From assembly GCA_902806575.1 (NCBI GenBank), contig CADCXD010000001.1, forward strand, positions 496,001 through 560,000: a stretch of DNA of 64,000 nt, in the 5' to 3' direction. The notes under the pieces were generated by a model, which had not been told where the DNA came from, ran no database searches, and saw nothing but the letters and a program-made list of their open reading frames with translations. Position 1 is the stretch's first letter. Each line of letters opens with the position of its first letter. This document shows, in pieces, positions 47,618 through 60,414 of this stretch. Made by a program: the position numbers and the translations under genes. Source of the DNA: Jackrogersella multiformis. Taxonomy: Eukaryota; Ascomycota; Sordariomycetes; Xylariales; Hypoxylaceae.

Positions 47618-50600
47618 ATTGAATATTTGAACTCGAGGATATAGTAGTTGGGAACAAGTGGGCGTTACTAGACTGCTGCGTCCTTCTGAAGTTTCCTTCA
47701 AACTCTCGATAGAATGAATCAATGAATTAAGGAAAAGGTTGGGTATTGTATTGAGTCGTTGTGAACTTCACAACGGTCACGAAGAGCGACAGCTCTCGCA
47801 GAGCTACCAATTGTAAGACGTCTTGTATGTGTAAGGATTGTTGCATCCTTCTAAGTTCAGGAGTTCTTCGAGGATAGTTAGAATATTGGTGTAAAGATGT
47901 CTTTGAGGGGTTGTCTATAGACAACGAAAGAGCTTAGTGTCAAGGTATTGCCGAGAGTTGATCTATAGATAGCGCCGAGTTAGTCTGTAAAAATCACCAA
48001 TAGTTAGACTATGTGTTGCCAAAGGTCAGTCCGTACCTCGATAGTTATCGCCAAGATTTAAGTATATATAATAGATGTAGACGATTCCCAGTCTATATAC
48101 ATTACTGGGTTAGTGTATCAGTGTCGCCGAATTGTAGGTAGTAGGTATATATGTCGCCATGGGGCAGTTTATAGATGTCCATGGTGTCCATTGATGACGA
48201 GAGATGCATGAAGAAGGAGAGACGTGATGAGGGGAGGCGTGTATGAAGAAACTCCTTAATGAGAAAGGATGTTGATGAAGAGATATTCTAGTAAGGAAGA
48301 ATACTGACGAAGAAATGTGGGAGGGAATGAGTATTTATACCAGGGAATCGGAGGTTGGTTGTGGAAGGGACGGACCATCAAAGGAATGTACGGCTGAGGT
48401 TGCTACTACTTACCACTCAATGTATTGGGGCCACTAAGTTTAATTATGGAAATTAACGGCAGAGGTAGAAAGAAGGTACGGCGATAATAGAAGGAAGGCA
48501 CAGCGAAACGAGCAGGTATGGGTGAGTGAAGGGAAGTTATGGTCGGCGTTAGAGATATTCTAAAAGAAAGTGAGGATGTATCATTTGAACCTGAGGAATA
48601 ATGAAGAGAGAAGAAGTTCAAAGTTCTGGTGCCCACAGCTTGGAATTCATATACTTCTAAGATGCGTAATGTACTGCTTGCTCACTGCCTTTTAACCCCT
48701 ATTGAGTCATCTATTGCCTTTCTAGTGACATGTGACAAACGCTATCTCTTCCCATCACTTCCAGATGGACGGAAAACCTCTTCAATCACCAACGAAGGAG
48801 TGGAGGCTTTGCCCACAATATTCTCTTGACTCATTGAAACCGGTAATAAAGTTTTCCCAAGGGGTAAGAACGAATGCCGTACTCTAAGGAGAGCCTCTCC
48901 CTTTGAAGCGCTCGTCCAATGTTCACGATATCGGGACCATGTAGCCCACAAGGATTGAATTGTGACTAAGTACCAACACCACATGTACAGTTGTGACCTA
49001 TGATTTCACGGCAAACATCCGCCCATAGAGTATTCATTAGTACGCAAAAGGATTTCTTGTATGGGTCTTTAGTCACGCCTAAACATATCGCGTGAAGCAG
49101 GTAGCATTATCATCTATTAAGTAATGGCTAGTTGGCTGGTACCATACTATTCACCGTGACTTCCCCCCTGACAGGTATTCAAATACAAGCGGACACTTCA
49201 ACCAAGTAAACTTAAGATAACATTATCATTGGGCATTCATTATCCAGGTGCTTCAGTATCAGAAGGCACCATCCCTTGTGCAGACATAGCTAGACGGCTG
49301 GTGCGAAGTTTAGGCGAAATTCTTCTAGCATAGGGGTTTTAGGCTCGCTAAGAGGGCATATGATGCTAACGATCCAGATATAGAGCAGGTACGAAATAGA
49401 TACTACCAAAAGCGGTAAAGATGATTATAAGTATACCGAGAACCATAAGTATGATCTGTAAACGTCTGGAGTTTTGTCGGGTAAAATGAAGCCTATCATG
49501 GAGGCCAAGGTAGTTGGTTTTATTCAGTTGGGATCAATAATATCACTTTAGATTCATGGAAGTTCATATTGATACTTTCATTAATACAAAGTGCATTATA
49601 CATACCTAAGGTAATACACAGGGAAATGGATGAATATTAACAGAATGATTCCTTCTCACCACCTCTGTGACCAGTTTTCCTGAATAAACCAAAAGCCTTT
49701 GTATTAGGTGCACAATCATCTCTATTACCAGTCAAGATTTTCACCTCGCAAGAGTGATTTTCCTGAAATAAGACGAGAAGAGCAATTGATGATGCAGACA
49801 AGGCAGGGAGTTATACGTCTGCCAAGCGATATTAAGCGAGTTGCTCGCTACGGATTGTAGTGAGAGCATATAATTGGTACAGAGATAATCATATTCATCT
49901 CAATTGATAATATGTTATTTGGTATATACAAATTTTATATAAATTGCTTTAGTAAGATATCTAAGCGATATTATTATCTGTTTTATTTTATGTAGCTACC
50001 CCTTATGTCATGATAATCTCGTCTCAAGTGAAATTGTTTGAAGCATGAAGCATTTTCATAGCAGAGTGGATATTCCATAGCACGGTGAATCAAACATCAA
50101 ATTAATTCAATAATAGGCAACATACTGATGGCCATTTTCTAATTTTAATTGTAAAATGATGGAAATATAATAGTTACCACTTTGAGGGCAAAGGACTAGG
50201 TTAAGTTTGACCTTTCCAAGGCCATTCCGGGGTTGATAATATTCAATTATTCAATTCCAATATTTATCTACTTATCTAGGAAAATATACTTCTTGCTATT
50301 TAAACTATTATATTTGTGTAAATTATTTATATTTACTCTTCTTGCTCTTATCGCAACTTGAAAACTCGCCACGATCAGTGTAAGTGAAGTTGTAAACAGA
50401 TCCGATTTTCCCGGACGCTAAGGGGGTGGCGTCCGGGAGATCGCCGGATGATTCCTACCCCTTTCTTACCCCCGTACCTTCGTCAAGCAAGCAGATGAGG
50501 TATTTCCAAATACCAAATAATTGGGGGGAGGAAAGCATCAGCGCAATCCGAGCACTTATTTACATAATAACGCACGCATGTTGGCGTAGAATGCAAGAAC

Positions 50601-52228
50601 GAAGAAGTTATGGTCCCATATCCAACCCGCCAAGGGACCCGCAGTGGCGCGATATAAGGTTCCAAGGTTCCTACCCGGATGGTTTCCCTACACCGTAGGC
50701 TGTGGAGAACCTTGGAATTATGCATATCACGACATGCATATACATATGCATATGCAAGTATTATGGGATAGGCGTTATTCGGGATGACAAGCCGCATGGA
50801 CCTACGGGAAGAGGTTGAAGAGCGTGGCGATAAGTTTCATTTGGTTTAGACTTACCGTTAGTGCGGCCGACGCTGTTACATTAGTCTCGATCTCTACCAA
50901 GATCTCCGGTGGCCTTCCCAACCTCCGCTTCTCATTAGGTGACAGATACATCTACTCATAATGCCAGCAACTCCAGGTATTTAATTAGGAGGAAGACTTG
51001 TTTTGAGCATCTGCTATGTAGGGAAGCGCACAGTACCTGTAGTTATTGTCTAAAAGGCGAGCATACGTCAATTATGAAGATCACATTTCTCTCCAAAGGA
51101 TAGTCACTGTAGAACATGGTAGGCATTGGTAATTTGCACTTTGTATTGCTAAGCGGCGACATCACATAGCCAGCTCAGCCCAGAGGTTTGAGTGGGTATC
51201 ATCCTTCCACCTCTGGAGCGCAAACGCAGGTATGCGTCAGCAAAAGCAGACACTGAGAGACCAGGTGTGGCAACAGAAGAAGCTACCTAATGTACAGAAA
51301 GGCAACAGGATAATCAAGTGAATGAATCCGTGCCTAGAGACAAAAGTATGAGGAAGGTATAAACCTTATGGGAAACCGCGAGCCTTGACGCCGATACCAG
51401 TCCCTTAAAACCTGGAAATAACGTCCACTCGAATCCGGCCCCATAGCACCCCCCCTTTTCCCCGTGTCTGTAGTCAATCTGATGTCTTAAAACGTCTGCG
51501 ACGTGACGTATAACTTTTCACCCAGCCTCCCCTTCACTTCGTCCATAATGCATCTCATCGACGTAGTTGCTACCGATCAAGGTACGCAATGTTGTCATAT
51601 CTCGGAATAATACGGAGTGTTGGTGTAAAAGGTCTCGGTGTTCATGTAGAATAAAAAGAAAATGTTCGTGGCAAGTATTTCGGATCATTATAGATCGCGA
51701 TCGTGTCGGGCGTAGCGCTTCTCGTGTGACCTCGAGGAAACGTCGAACTCGTGTAAGGTTGTAGTCAAACTCATAAAAAAAGGTATCTCGTAAAGCAGCA
51801 CTCTAGCGGAGGCGCAGAATCGGATGTTTCGGTATCGAGAGGAGCAAAAGCTTGGGCTTTAGAAGCTGCTCGAAGGATATGTCGCGTTGGTCTAAGCAAA
51901 GAAAAGAAAAAAGACTGAAAAGGCCGGATCCTTTACCGTACGCCATGCTTTTATAACACATAAAGGAAATGAAATAGGTACTGGCCAGTGAGCAATCAGA
52001 TGCCGGATCCAACATAGCCCAGAGCATTGCAAACAACTGGTTTGCTATGCAAATGCCTGTCTAATGCTGAAGGGGAAAAAGGGGTATAATAAACGCATGG
52101 CCTCTAAGACCGTAAAAATCAAATCGGGGCAGATGTAAGGTTGTAGACACGGCTAGGGTATCGTGCGACTGGTAGTGCCGTTTGGAGACGGCAATCTCTG
52201 GTGGTGCGGATCTTAGGCTATGAATTAT
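47618..52228. other. 4.6-kb gene-free stretch
   Basis: Promoter side of the BTB-like gene: 47.93-48.15 kb has degenerate direct repeats and 48.18-48.32 kb is purine-rich on the plus strand (C/T-rich on the coding strand). 49.5-50.4 kb is AT-rich. A GC-rich hairpin lies at 50410-50437. 51.4-52.2 kb is the 3' side of the Cdc25 gene. No supported gene. Confidence 0.5.
50410..50437. repeat. GC-rich 9-bp inverted repeat (hairpin)
   Basis: CCCGGACGC at 50410-50418 pairs perfectly with GCGTCCGGG at 50429-50437 across a 10-nt loop. It sits at the edge of an AT-rich stretch with no gene nearby. Confidence 0.65.
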
Positions 52229-54097
52229 TTAGTAAGAAGCCATACGACGGGCAGGCGATCGGTTGTTCCCAAGTATTGGGGAGTTTCCGATCATCATGAC
52301 AGGTGATTCATGTTCATAGCGTCTCGCAGGAGCAGTAGGAGAAGCATCAACCATGGAGTCTCGGTGGCCGACAGCAAAGGTCTTAGCTCTGCCTAGGCCT
52401 TTACGCTTCTGCTGCAGCTTGCCCATCAGGCGTTCGCACGTGTTGGCATGCTCCTCAGCGCCCATTGCGACATAGGCTTGGGGATGGCATCGATCACGAT
52501 GTTCAATGAAAAATTCGCTGTATCCACCATCTAGGATGTATACTTCAGGATACGTAAGCTTCGGGTAGAATTCCGCATTGACCATACGATCTGAAGCGCG
52601 GATATGGCGAGCCATCATGGGCGCACGGCAAGCAGAATATTCGCAATGAAATATCAAAAGCGTTCTACCATCCATAGGACTTTCGAAAAGCTGTCTCGTG
52701 AGAAGCTCCTTATCATTGTAGTTGACAGCCGCCTCAATGTGACCACCATCGTACTCATACTCAAATCGACAATCGATGACCATTTTTTGAGTGTAATACT
52801 CATTAAACTTGCCATCTATCACATCCAGAAAGGTATCCTTAGATATCCTTGGAATATTGTCACTCTCCCCATCGGGATAGAAGTGAGGCAGCATAGGATC
52901 CTGAGATTCCTCCACATCCATTACGGATTGCAATGTGCTCTGCGAAACAACCTCCTCGGAACTAGCCTTCATAACATCGCCTGGGTTGTCAAACATGCTG
53001 AGCGATCGTCGATATTGTCGACGAGGTCGAGCGAACGGGTTTGAAAGCCGGCGAACATGACTAGGGATCGGCGAACCGGTGCGAATGTCGCGAGTCCCAG
53101 TAAGACTCGCAAACTGAGGCTTCGGTCGGTTTGATCCAGTACTGCTAATGCTGGGTGAAGGACTATTTGCCGTCTGCGGTCTTCGATCTTGAAGAGGAGA
53201 ATCTTCAAAGCAGTCACTAGGGGACACTGGCACGGCCGCTGCTGTAGGTCCACCAAAGCGCGTCTCGGATCCAAAGCGAAAAGTCGATATTTGACTTTCC
53301 GGGTGTAGCCGGGTGGAGAGAAGAGTGCTAGTAGAGTGATTCTTCGCCCGACTTAGGGATGGTCGACGCAATCCTCCCCGCTTGCGGTTCCTATTACACC
53401 AGTTAGCCTTCCTGAGATTCTTATTCACAAACATCGCCGGAACCTGCATACTCAAACAACATCTTCGATGGCTCCAGGCCCATAGAAGGTTGGCGTGTCA
53501 TAACAAGAGGCGACTCCATCATCATGTCATCATCATCAGGGCTTCCCAAAGGAGTAGGCGAAGCGATCTCAAATGAGCTATAAAAAGGTTCCTTCTGGGG
53601 CAAGGGAGAGATGTCCATGGCATCATCCATCGGCACAGGAGAGGATGTAGCGGCCAGAGGTGGAGTTGTGGCATAACCTATAGACATATCAGTATACAAT
53701 GCCGATTCGGTGAGTCAAGATCCTCTCGAGCGTACCACGATGCCCCATAGACTCCATCATGTTGGAGGTAAAGAGTGCGCGACGTGGCGTCGGGAAACGA
53801 GGGCTAGTTAGACAAATTAATACACATCCACCCCTAGAAGTCGCATATCCCAACATACCTGTCCTCGCTATCAATTCGGAAGTTTTGCGAAAGGTCCGCA
53901 GCAAGGCTAGCAGCCGGAGAAGATCCACGCACAGCTCCGAAGTTAAAGTAGTCAGGCTTAGTTCGTTGCAGCTGCTCGCGAATACCAAGGTTACCAGAAG
54001 CGAAGGGGTTTCGAGATGGCAAGCAATGATGAGACGGTTGCCACCAAGCCGGAGCTAGAGTAGGGCGCATGGCCGCCAAAGGCGAAGAGGAATCCAT
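52229..54097 (-). CDS. Cdc25-type M-phase inducer phosphatase
   Basis: Four exons (54097-53859, 53803-53736, 53677-53452, 53390-52229), 564 residues. The enzyme removes inhibitory phosphates from Cdk1 to trigger mitosis; fungal counterparts are Mih1, Cdc25 and NimT. The C-terminal rhodanese-type catalytic domain spans about 360-485: VIDCRFEYEYDGGHI, then the active-site loop HCEYSACR (catalytic C427, R433), and YPEVYILDGGYSEFF. The first 340 residues are a Ser/Pro-rich regulatory region with many SP and TP sites, as expected for a kinase-controlled phosphatase. Exon 1 begins MDSSSPLAAMRPTLAP. Exon 3 uses the GTATGC donor after LFE; the other GT nearby would break frame. The small second exon is 68 nt. 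Confidence 0.93.
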
Positions 54098-54779
54098 TGT
54101 CGAATAGATGACGTAAATGACGAGAATAATAACCCAATTCCTCGATATTGACTTGTGAATACGATCGACCGTATTATTATACGATTGTTAGATAATCGCC
54201 ACCACTAACGAATGCTCTCCCGTATTCGTGTGGTATAAGAGTTCCGACCCTTCTTCGCAAGTCCCCTTTTCTTTCTTTTTTAAATTTCCTAATCGTGCAA
54301 CTAAATGCAGGCCGCATATAACAGTACTGAATAGTCTTTCAGGCTTAGGAAAACAGTATCGAGGTTCGAAGCAAGTACTTGGTTGGCCGAGGGATTTCGA
54401 GGGATCGTGTAATTGGTCGAATTATAGACTTCAATTGCAGGGTCTTATTTACAAGGCACTATAATTCCCAGTTTTAGTTAATAGCTCCCAAAATATCTCC
54501 AATTGCCATGGCAAGTAGGTTCAAGGCATATTGACTTGGTGAATAGTGATAATAAGTATTGCAGAATATTGTACGTACCTTGAATAGCTAGAATTGTGAA
54601 GCTAGAATTACCTGAATAGGAAGGTTATTCGGATAGAAGCCGTTGTATAGGTCAAAGGTAATAAAAGTGTACCGCTCTCCTACGGGAACATGCGAGGCCA
54701 ATTGCGTTGTCGGTAGTGGTGGATTGACCGCTGAATCTAATCGTCGGTACAAACGGTTGGAAGGTTCCCAAAGCCAGCC

Positions 54780-54811
54780 TCAACCAGTCAACCAGTCAAC
54801 CAGTAAGCCAG
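54780..54811. repeat. 8-bp tandem repeat, four copies
   Basis: Three perfect copies of TCAACCAG and one variant (TAAGCCAG), about 700 bp upstream of the Cdc25 start codon. Confidence 0.75.
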
Positions 54812-55077
54812 TCACAGCAAATCGGATAGTCTCTTAAGTGTAAGTGATATACCACGATAGACACTTCGCTATGCCGAACACGTCTAATACCCCTAAAAAG
54901 ACGTGCTGTAAAATTGTCCTAGAAAGCGGCACCTAAGTGTTGTTGTGAGAGGGAGGTCGACGATTAGAGGCCGGCTGCAGGAAGGTAAGAGAGGAGGGTG
55001 AAGAAAGGTGTAGAAGGGGTTTTGATGCTTTTTGTTCTCTAGCTGACGGTTTGCCGAAATCAGGTGTGTGGAGTTGC

Positions 55078-55171
55078 GGTTAGGTACAAGGTTAGGTACA
55101 AGAGCTACCTAGGTAGGTACAAGAGCTACAACGGTTACAACAGTTACAACAGTTGCAACAGCTAACAACGC
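55078..55171. repeat. Compound 12-bp and 9-bp tandem repeats
   Basis: Two copies of GGTTAGGTACAA (55078-55101) are followed by a CTACCTAGGTAG palindrome (55105-55116) and then degenerate ACAACAGTT-type 9-bp units. Confidence 0.65.
55105..55116. repeat. Copy of the dispersed CCTAGG palindrome
   Basis: A perfect 12-bp palindrome, CTACCTAGGTAG, inside the compound tandem-repeat block. Confidence 0.75.
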
Positions 55172-55402
55172 TGGTTGCGAGGTAACACAGCTTGTGCTAG
55201 GACTGTGCTAGCATGTGGCATCCAATCCTAAGGCGGAAAAAGCCTATTCAGTGCCCACTAACTCTCCGTCGTCAGGGCAATCCAGTGGGTGCAGGCCGTT
55301 GCCCAGGTTGCTCTGAAGCTGAAAATGGAAGCTACCAGGTAGCTAGCGTGGGCTCCTCACTGTTTTAGCCGCCAAGGCGCTAAGGGTGCTAGGACGGGTT
55401 GA

Positions 55403-55438
55403 TAGAATTGGTAGAATTGGTGAAATTGGTGAAATTGG
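55403..55438. repeat. 9-bp minisatellite, four copies
   Basis: Two copies of TAGAATTGG followed by two copies of TGAAATTGG. Confidence 0.8.
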
Positions 55439-55892
55439 TGGGACGGCGGGGCGCTAATATTGCGCTAAGAGCTACAATTAGCAGCCTTCGGTACTCCTCG
55501 CAATCCTCATAGCGGGAAACATGCATGTTGGTTACATCATAACCTGAGAAGCTTCGAATTTTAGCGGTGTAAGCCTGGATTTTGTTACTCGGATCGTGCA
55601 ACTTGTGTTTGAACTTTGTAAAACTTATTCAAGCAACGGCCTTCATACCTCCTGAAGTATTCTAGGTACATAGTATATTCCATACATAGCAGCATACCTA
55701 GTACAGCATTACGAGCATACCCGGAGCATGTTGCAGATCACCACAGTAAGAAAAGAGCATTCAACATCTACCTACCTAGGTTGCTAGGTAGCTTGAACTA
55801 TTACTATCCAGGGTTGTGAACTCTCCGCCTACCTACATGTATGTACGAAGTTGTACGAAACCAAACCTGGGAAGCAATCAGTTACCTCGTGG

Positions 55893-55904
55893 CTACCTAG
55901 GTAG
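55893..55904. repeat. Copy of the dispersed CCTAGG palindrome
   Basis: CTACCTAGGTAG, extended on the right by GTAG; several partial copies lie within 200 bp on either side. Confidence 0.75.
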
Positions 55905-58642
55905 GTAGTAACTAGGTTAACTGCCTACCTGGCACCGTAACAGGTAATTAATTACTAGGTAGGTAAGTAACTACACTAGGAGGCATATTATAATATTCAT
56001 GATCTGGTAGCAAACTCTCCAGATCTAGATTAACTGAGACAGTTCATCCGTCCGGGCATCAGATCACCTGTCTTCAGAGACATGTTCATCCAATGTGAAT
56101 AGCGAACAAGGAATTAAGTAATCATATCCGTGACCGACATGTTAACTATTCGAATAATAACACGAGTTAACCGAGAAATTAAACCGACATTAATACCATT
56201 CTTCTCATAACTATTCCTATGAATCTCACAACTATCCCATAACTACCTAAATAAGCATAGGTATCAAACTTACACCCGGTCTCAAAATGATCTTACTATG
56301 TATCCTTTTAACTGGAGAATCATGTTAGTGGTTACCACCGATGCTTTACTGTAACCGTGACTTTCATGCATTTCATAGCTTGAATCCCGTGATCATCTTG
56401 CACTTACATATACATTACTAGGTACATAGCACAATCTCTAAAACGCCGAGGAACATGTTCGTCCTCCATTTTGGGTAATGCCCCGGTCAGTAACAAGCTC
56501 CTTTCGTTGTCAAGTCCCACCATCTCGTTCTCGGTGTTTGGCTGTCAGCCCCGGTACGATTGCAAGGTTTTGGGGAGGCTGAGACGAGCTATTCAAGCGG
56601 AAGTTTCGAAAGTCTCACAAGCATGGCGTGTTACTCTCAGCCTTTCACGGAACACCGGATTTGTTGTTTTTTTGCTATGCATTTTTCGTTGCTTCAGTCA
56701 TCCAGCCGCCGCATTGTCAAGGCTTAGGCCTAACTCCAGCCGAGCTTCGGCCACTGCAATGGAAACGATATTTGGCCGGAACAAGTCACTTAGCAAAGGG
56801 AACGTAGCTGTCTTAACCTAAGATTACCTACCTAGGTACCTAGTTATTACTTATAAATAACTTGGTTCATATCCACGTGTATTCGTGTCTTATTATTCCT
56901 CGAGGTCTCAGTCCTTTTTTTGTTTGGCGAAATTGATGAACAGGTTCCGGGCCAATTCGAAGCTCTCTTAACAAGGCAGATAACTTGTTTTATTACGTCG
57001 ATGAACCCTGCTTCTACAGTACAAGTACTTGCTTACAGGGCTGATTCTTCACACAAACAAATTCCACGACTTACCGGTAGTTGGACCAAGGTTCTCGAAC
57101 GGGACAAATCCACCATTAACATGCATAGTAAGTTACTTTCCCCAGATTTCATAGCTCCTTTTAAAGGGATGGCAGCCTCGAAATTAATATTTCGTCTGTA
57201 CTTTTACGAGGTGGATGCGTTGAAGTTTTGTTTGCCAGGGTTGCTTGATAGTTCCTACAGTGTCTCGTAGGATTGAATTTTCTAACCTAGTTGTTCAGGC
57301 AGCCAGGTTGGTTTTTTTTTTTTTTCATTAACCCACCTGCAGTCAGCCTAGTGAAGTTCTACGGTTGCTATGGTGCTGCAATAAGCATCACCCCAGTAAG
57401 TTATGAACATGGATATCCGCCGTCGTCTAGTGTAGCGTAAGTGTGAGTGAGGTAGGAGACATCGGGATGGACATCCCATGCAGGACATGGTAAATGAAAA
57501 TTTGCAGGAAGTTATTGGCATTCGGGAAGTTTTTTTTCGCTTCCCGGCCCTTGAATCCTTTTTTTTTCTTTCTTTTCAATCTATTACCTCCTATCTACCT
57601 AGGTGTAGGTACGTAGCAATAATATCGGGCGGCTAGCTATAGTCGACCACTTTCGGCATTGAAATGACACTCATTTTCAATCCTGGAGCCATTAGTTGGC
57701 GTGTCCTGTAGTGATTGGACTCCATAAGCGCGAGCCCCATCAGTCAATTTCAAGAAATGTAAACCTCACCGACGCTTGCGGTTGTGTCCGATCGTGGGTC
57801 GTACTGTATAACAAATGGAGAAACTACACTAGGTAGCTTTGGGCCTTTATTTAACCATTTCCAAGTTTGTGACGGTCTTTGGCAAACGGTCTGACGGTCT
57901 TGACCTTGAGCCTCAATCGGAGAAATTCGTTTCGCGTGGCCAATTTAATAAAACCTAGGTAACTTAGAGCTTCTAACAATTATTTTCTCCTTGATCGTCA
58001 AATGGTTAAGATAAATATAGATTTGGCTCAACTCGTCAGCCCTTCTCGGGTTGCCATACCTTAGGTACCTAGGTAAGTAGATTGAGGCATTGATCACAAG
58101 CCAAATAGCGTCAAATCTAGGGATAATCTAGAGTTGTCTAACAACTCCCTTTAGTGGCGTGTTAAACAAGAAAAGATAAGAATCGATAGTATGTGGACCA
58201 TATCCGATCATGTATGAAGAACTCCGATCTTCTAGTCCGTAGCAGACGTCATCTACACGTTGCTATAAAGATGGGATCTTCACGCCCTCCCTACCTAGCA
58301 GCCTAGTAGACTGCTTACCTGGTACCTACACGCGACAAACTATCGTCATAGTCTCTAAATGGTTTCGCACCAAGTGTGTATACACTACACTACCTATGAA
58401 GAGTCAAGGAACTCGCCCCGGAGATGGATACATACATATGCATGCTACGGGAGCTGCCTTTTTCGCTGCAAGACAGATGCGGGAGTTTCAAGATCTCGAT
58501 TACTGTTGATTGTTTACATTTTGAACATAACTAGGTAATCAGGGTTCTGTCGTGCTTACCGCCTTGGATGACCTGCATAATAATAAGGCGAGTCGCAAGC
58601 GGCCTGAAAAGAAGCCAGACCATTGTCCAATAAGATAGGTAG

Positions 58643-58654
58643 CTACCTAGGTAG
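58643..58654. repeat. Copy of the dispersed CCTAGG palindrome
   Basis: CTACCTAGGTAG with a flanking half-site GCTAGGTAG about 5 bp further on. Confidence 0.75.
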
Positions 58655-58755
58655 GCTGCTAGGTAGAACCAACTTCCCAACCTCCCGCTTATCATCGCCG
58701 AATTCATGTCGCCTATCAGTGAGACCTTCAGCTGTCGCAAAAGAAATCTACCAGG

Positions 58756-58773
58756 TACCTACCTAGGTAGGTA
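58756..58773. repeat. Longest copy of the dispersed CCTAGG palindrome
   Basis: A perfect 18-bp palindrome, TACCTACCTAGGTAGGTA, about 100 bp from the previous copy. Confidence 0.8.
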
Positions 58774-60414
58774 GCTTCCGGACCGAGTAATCCATCCCTA
58801 GATTTGAAAAAGCCCTTCGATGTACCATAATCCCGAGCCACTAGCGATTCTTCCAGTCAGAGGAGTAAGCGGCTATCTAAAAAAGGACCAACACATAATG
58901 ACATTATCCATCGATCTGTCCCGTCAGTGGCCCAATACGACTGTGATCAAATAATTATGTGTGATTCAGATCGCACGGGCATGTTTGATATTTAGCAAGG
59001 GGGTACCTGGGTAAGGAAGGGTATCCCGTAAGCGGAACGCCTCGATGCGGAGTTGGAAGAAGCGGATGAGGGCGGATGAGGGATGATGAATGAGGGGGTT
59101 GTTTAAAAGGTACAGAAGTAAACAACTACACTACCAGACTAGTTACTAAACCGCGCCTGAGCGCGTGTTACTGTAAACACTTACCCCCCCTTTGTCACGA
59201 TATCACGAGAGCCGGCTAAACTGCAAATAGCCTAACGCCGAAAGAGATGCAGGGGAGCTTGGGGAAGCACGGATCTCCAGGGGTTACATTTTGGAAATCC
59301 TACGAACCTTGAAGCCCTGACCATCCAGATGGGATCGGCCATTGCGTTCTCCTGGACCAGCAATAACCAGATCCAGGGTCGCCGATTGGCCCGTCTTAAC
59401 GGACCTTCGATTCGTACAGCCGGCCCAACTCACCTGATCGCACAATCGACTACGTAGTACTACGAACCACGCTGCCACGGCGTCTGAAACGAGTCAATCC
59501 GAATTGGATCTTAGATCATCGGAAACCTGTTTAGGGAATTTTCCAACCCGAAATACGCGCACGTATGTAAATACGTGTGTATTCAGTCTCTGTTTAAGCC
59601 GCAGAGCCGTCATCTTCGGTTCTTTAATGCATTGTCTTTCCCTTTTTTTCCTCCGAACCCATCAGCTGGGTATACTAGGCTCGGTATGTCTGCGGCACCG
59701 GACGGCTTAGTTGATACAGTCAACGACGACATCATCCAAAACACCGGCCTCTAAAAAAAAGACTACGGTCAGGACCAAAGAGGGAAAGATGTCGACTGCC
59801 TAGGCAATGCATAATCACTCGCATATGCGACTTCGATCAACCAACCAGGAAAGTTAGCTCGGTGTTTTGTTCTCAGCTAATTCGAAATCCCCCTCCAAGC
59901 CTTTAATATACCAATAGAATTCCTAGTCAGCTATGTGGGATGGGATCCGGTCCACTTTGCGACAGTAGACTAGTTGCTAGTGTTCATCGTGAGGCACAGA
60001 TGCTTGTCCGGCGGGGTTCAGGCATACTGTATTAAGTATCTTGGTCCTATTATACCTAGTAGCGCGATTTCTATACAGCCACGCCCATCCAAATCTTTAA
60101 GCAGTGTTGGAGCTAGGTATTAGTAAGACCAATGCTTTGTTCGAATAGAATATGCTACTTCGTAGGCATTTGTTCATCGTGTTAGGACTTATAGATAATA
60201 CCCGCACCATGCTATCATCAAGATATATAATATGGATGGCTACATATGTAGTTTCATATTTTAACAAATAGGATTCAGTAGATTGTTCTTTGTGACAAGG
60301 GCAATAGGGCTTGGAACGGTAGTTCAGATTCGAGTAATAATTCTTTATAGTCTTAAGGTCCTTGCCTTTTATCTCTTTTTGCGAAGCGAGGCGTAATAAC
60401 CTATATATATACAA

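Larger units (their letters stand above)
54098..60414. other. 6.3-kb gene-free stretch with many short repeats
   Basis: Upstream of the Cdc25 gene and bordering the AT-rich tract. It contains an 8-bp repeat (54780-54811), a 12-bp direct repeat and 9-bp repeats (55078-55171), a 9-bp minisatellite (55403-55438) and the densest group of CTACCTAGGTAG palindromes in the window (55.1-58.8 kb). Open frames at 56.47-57.27 kb lack ATG starts or support. Confidence 0.5.

Noticed and set aside
56471..57270. Two adjacent 116-codon plus-strand frames
   Set aside because: They begin at non-ATG codons, have no domain or signal, and no splice joins them convincingly.
60097..60414. 105-codon minus-strand frame next to the AT-rich tract
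   Set aside because: AT-driven composition with no family similarity; it may be part of a decayed repeat.
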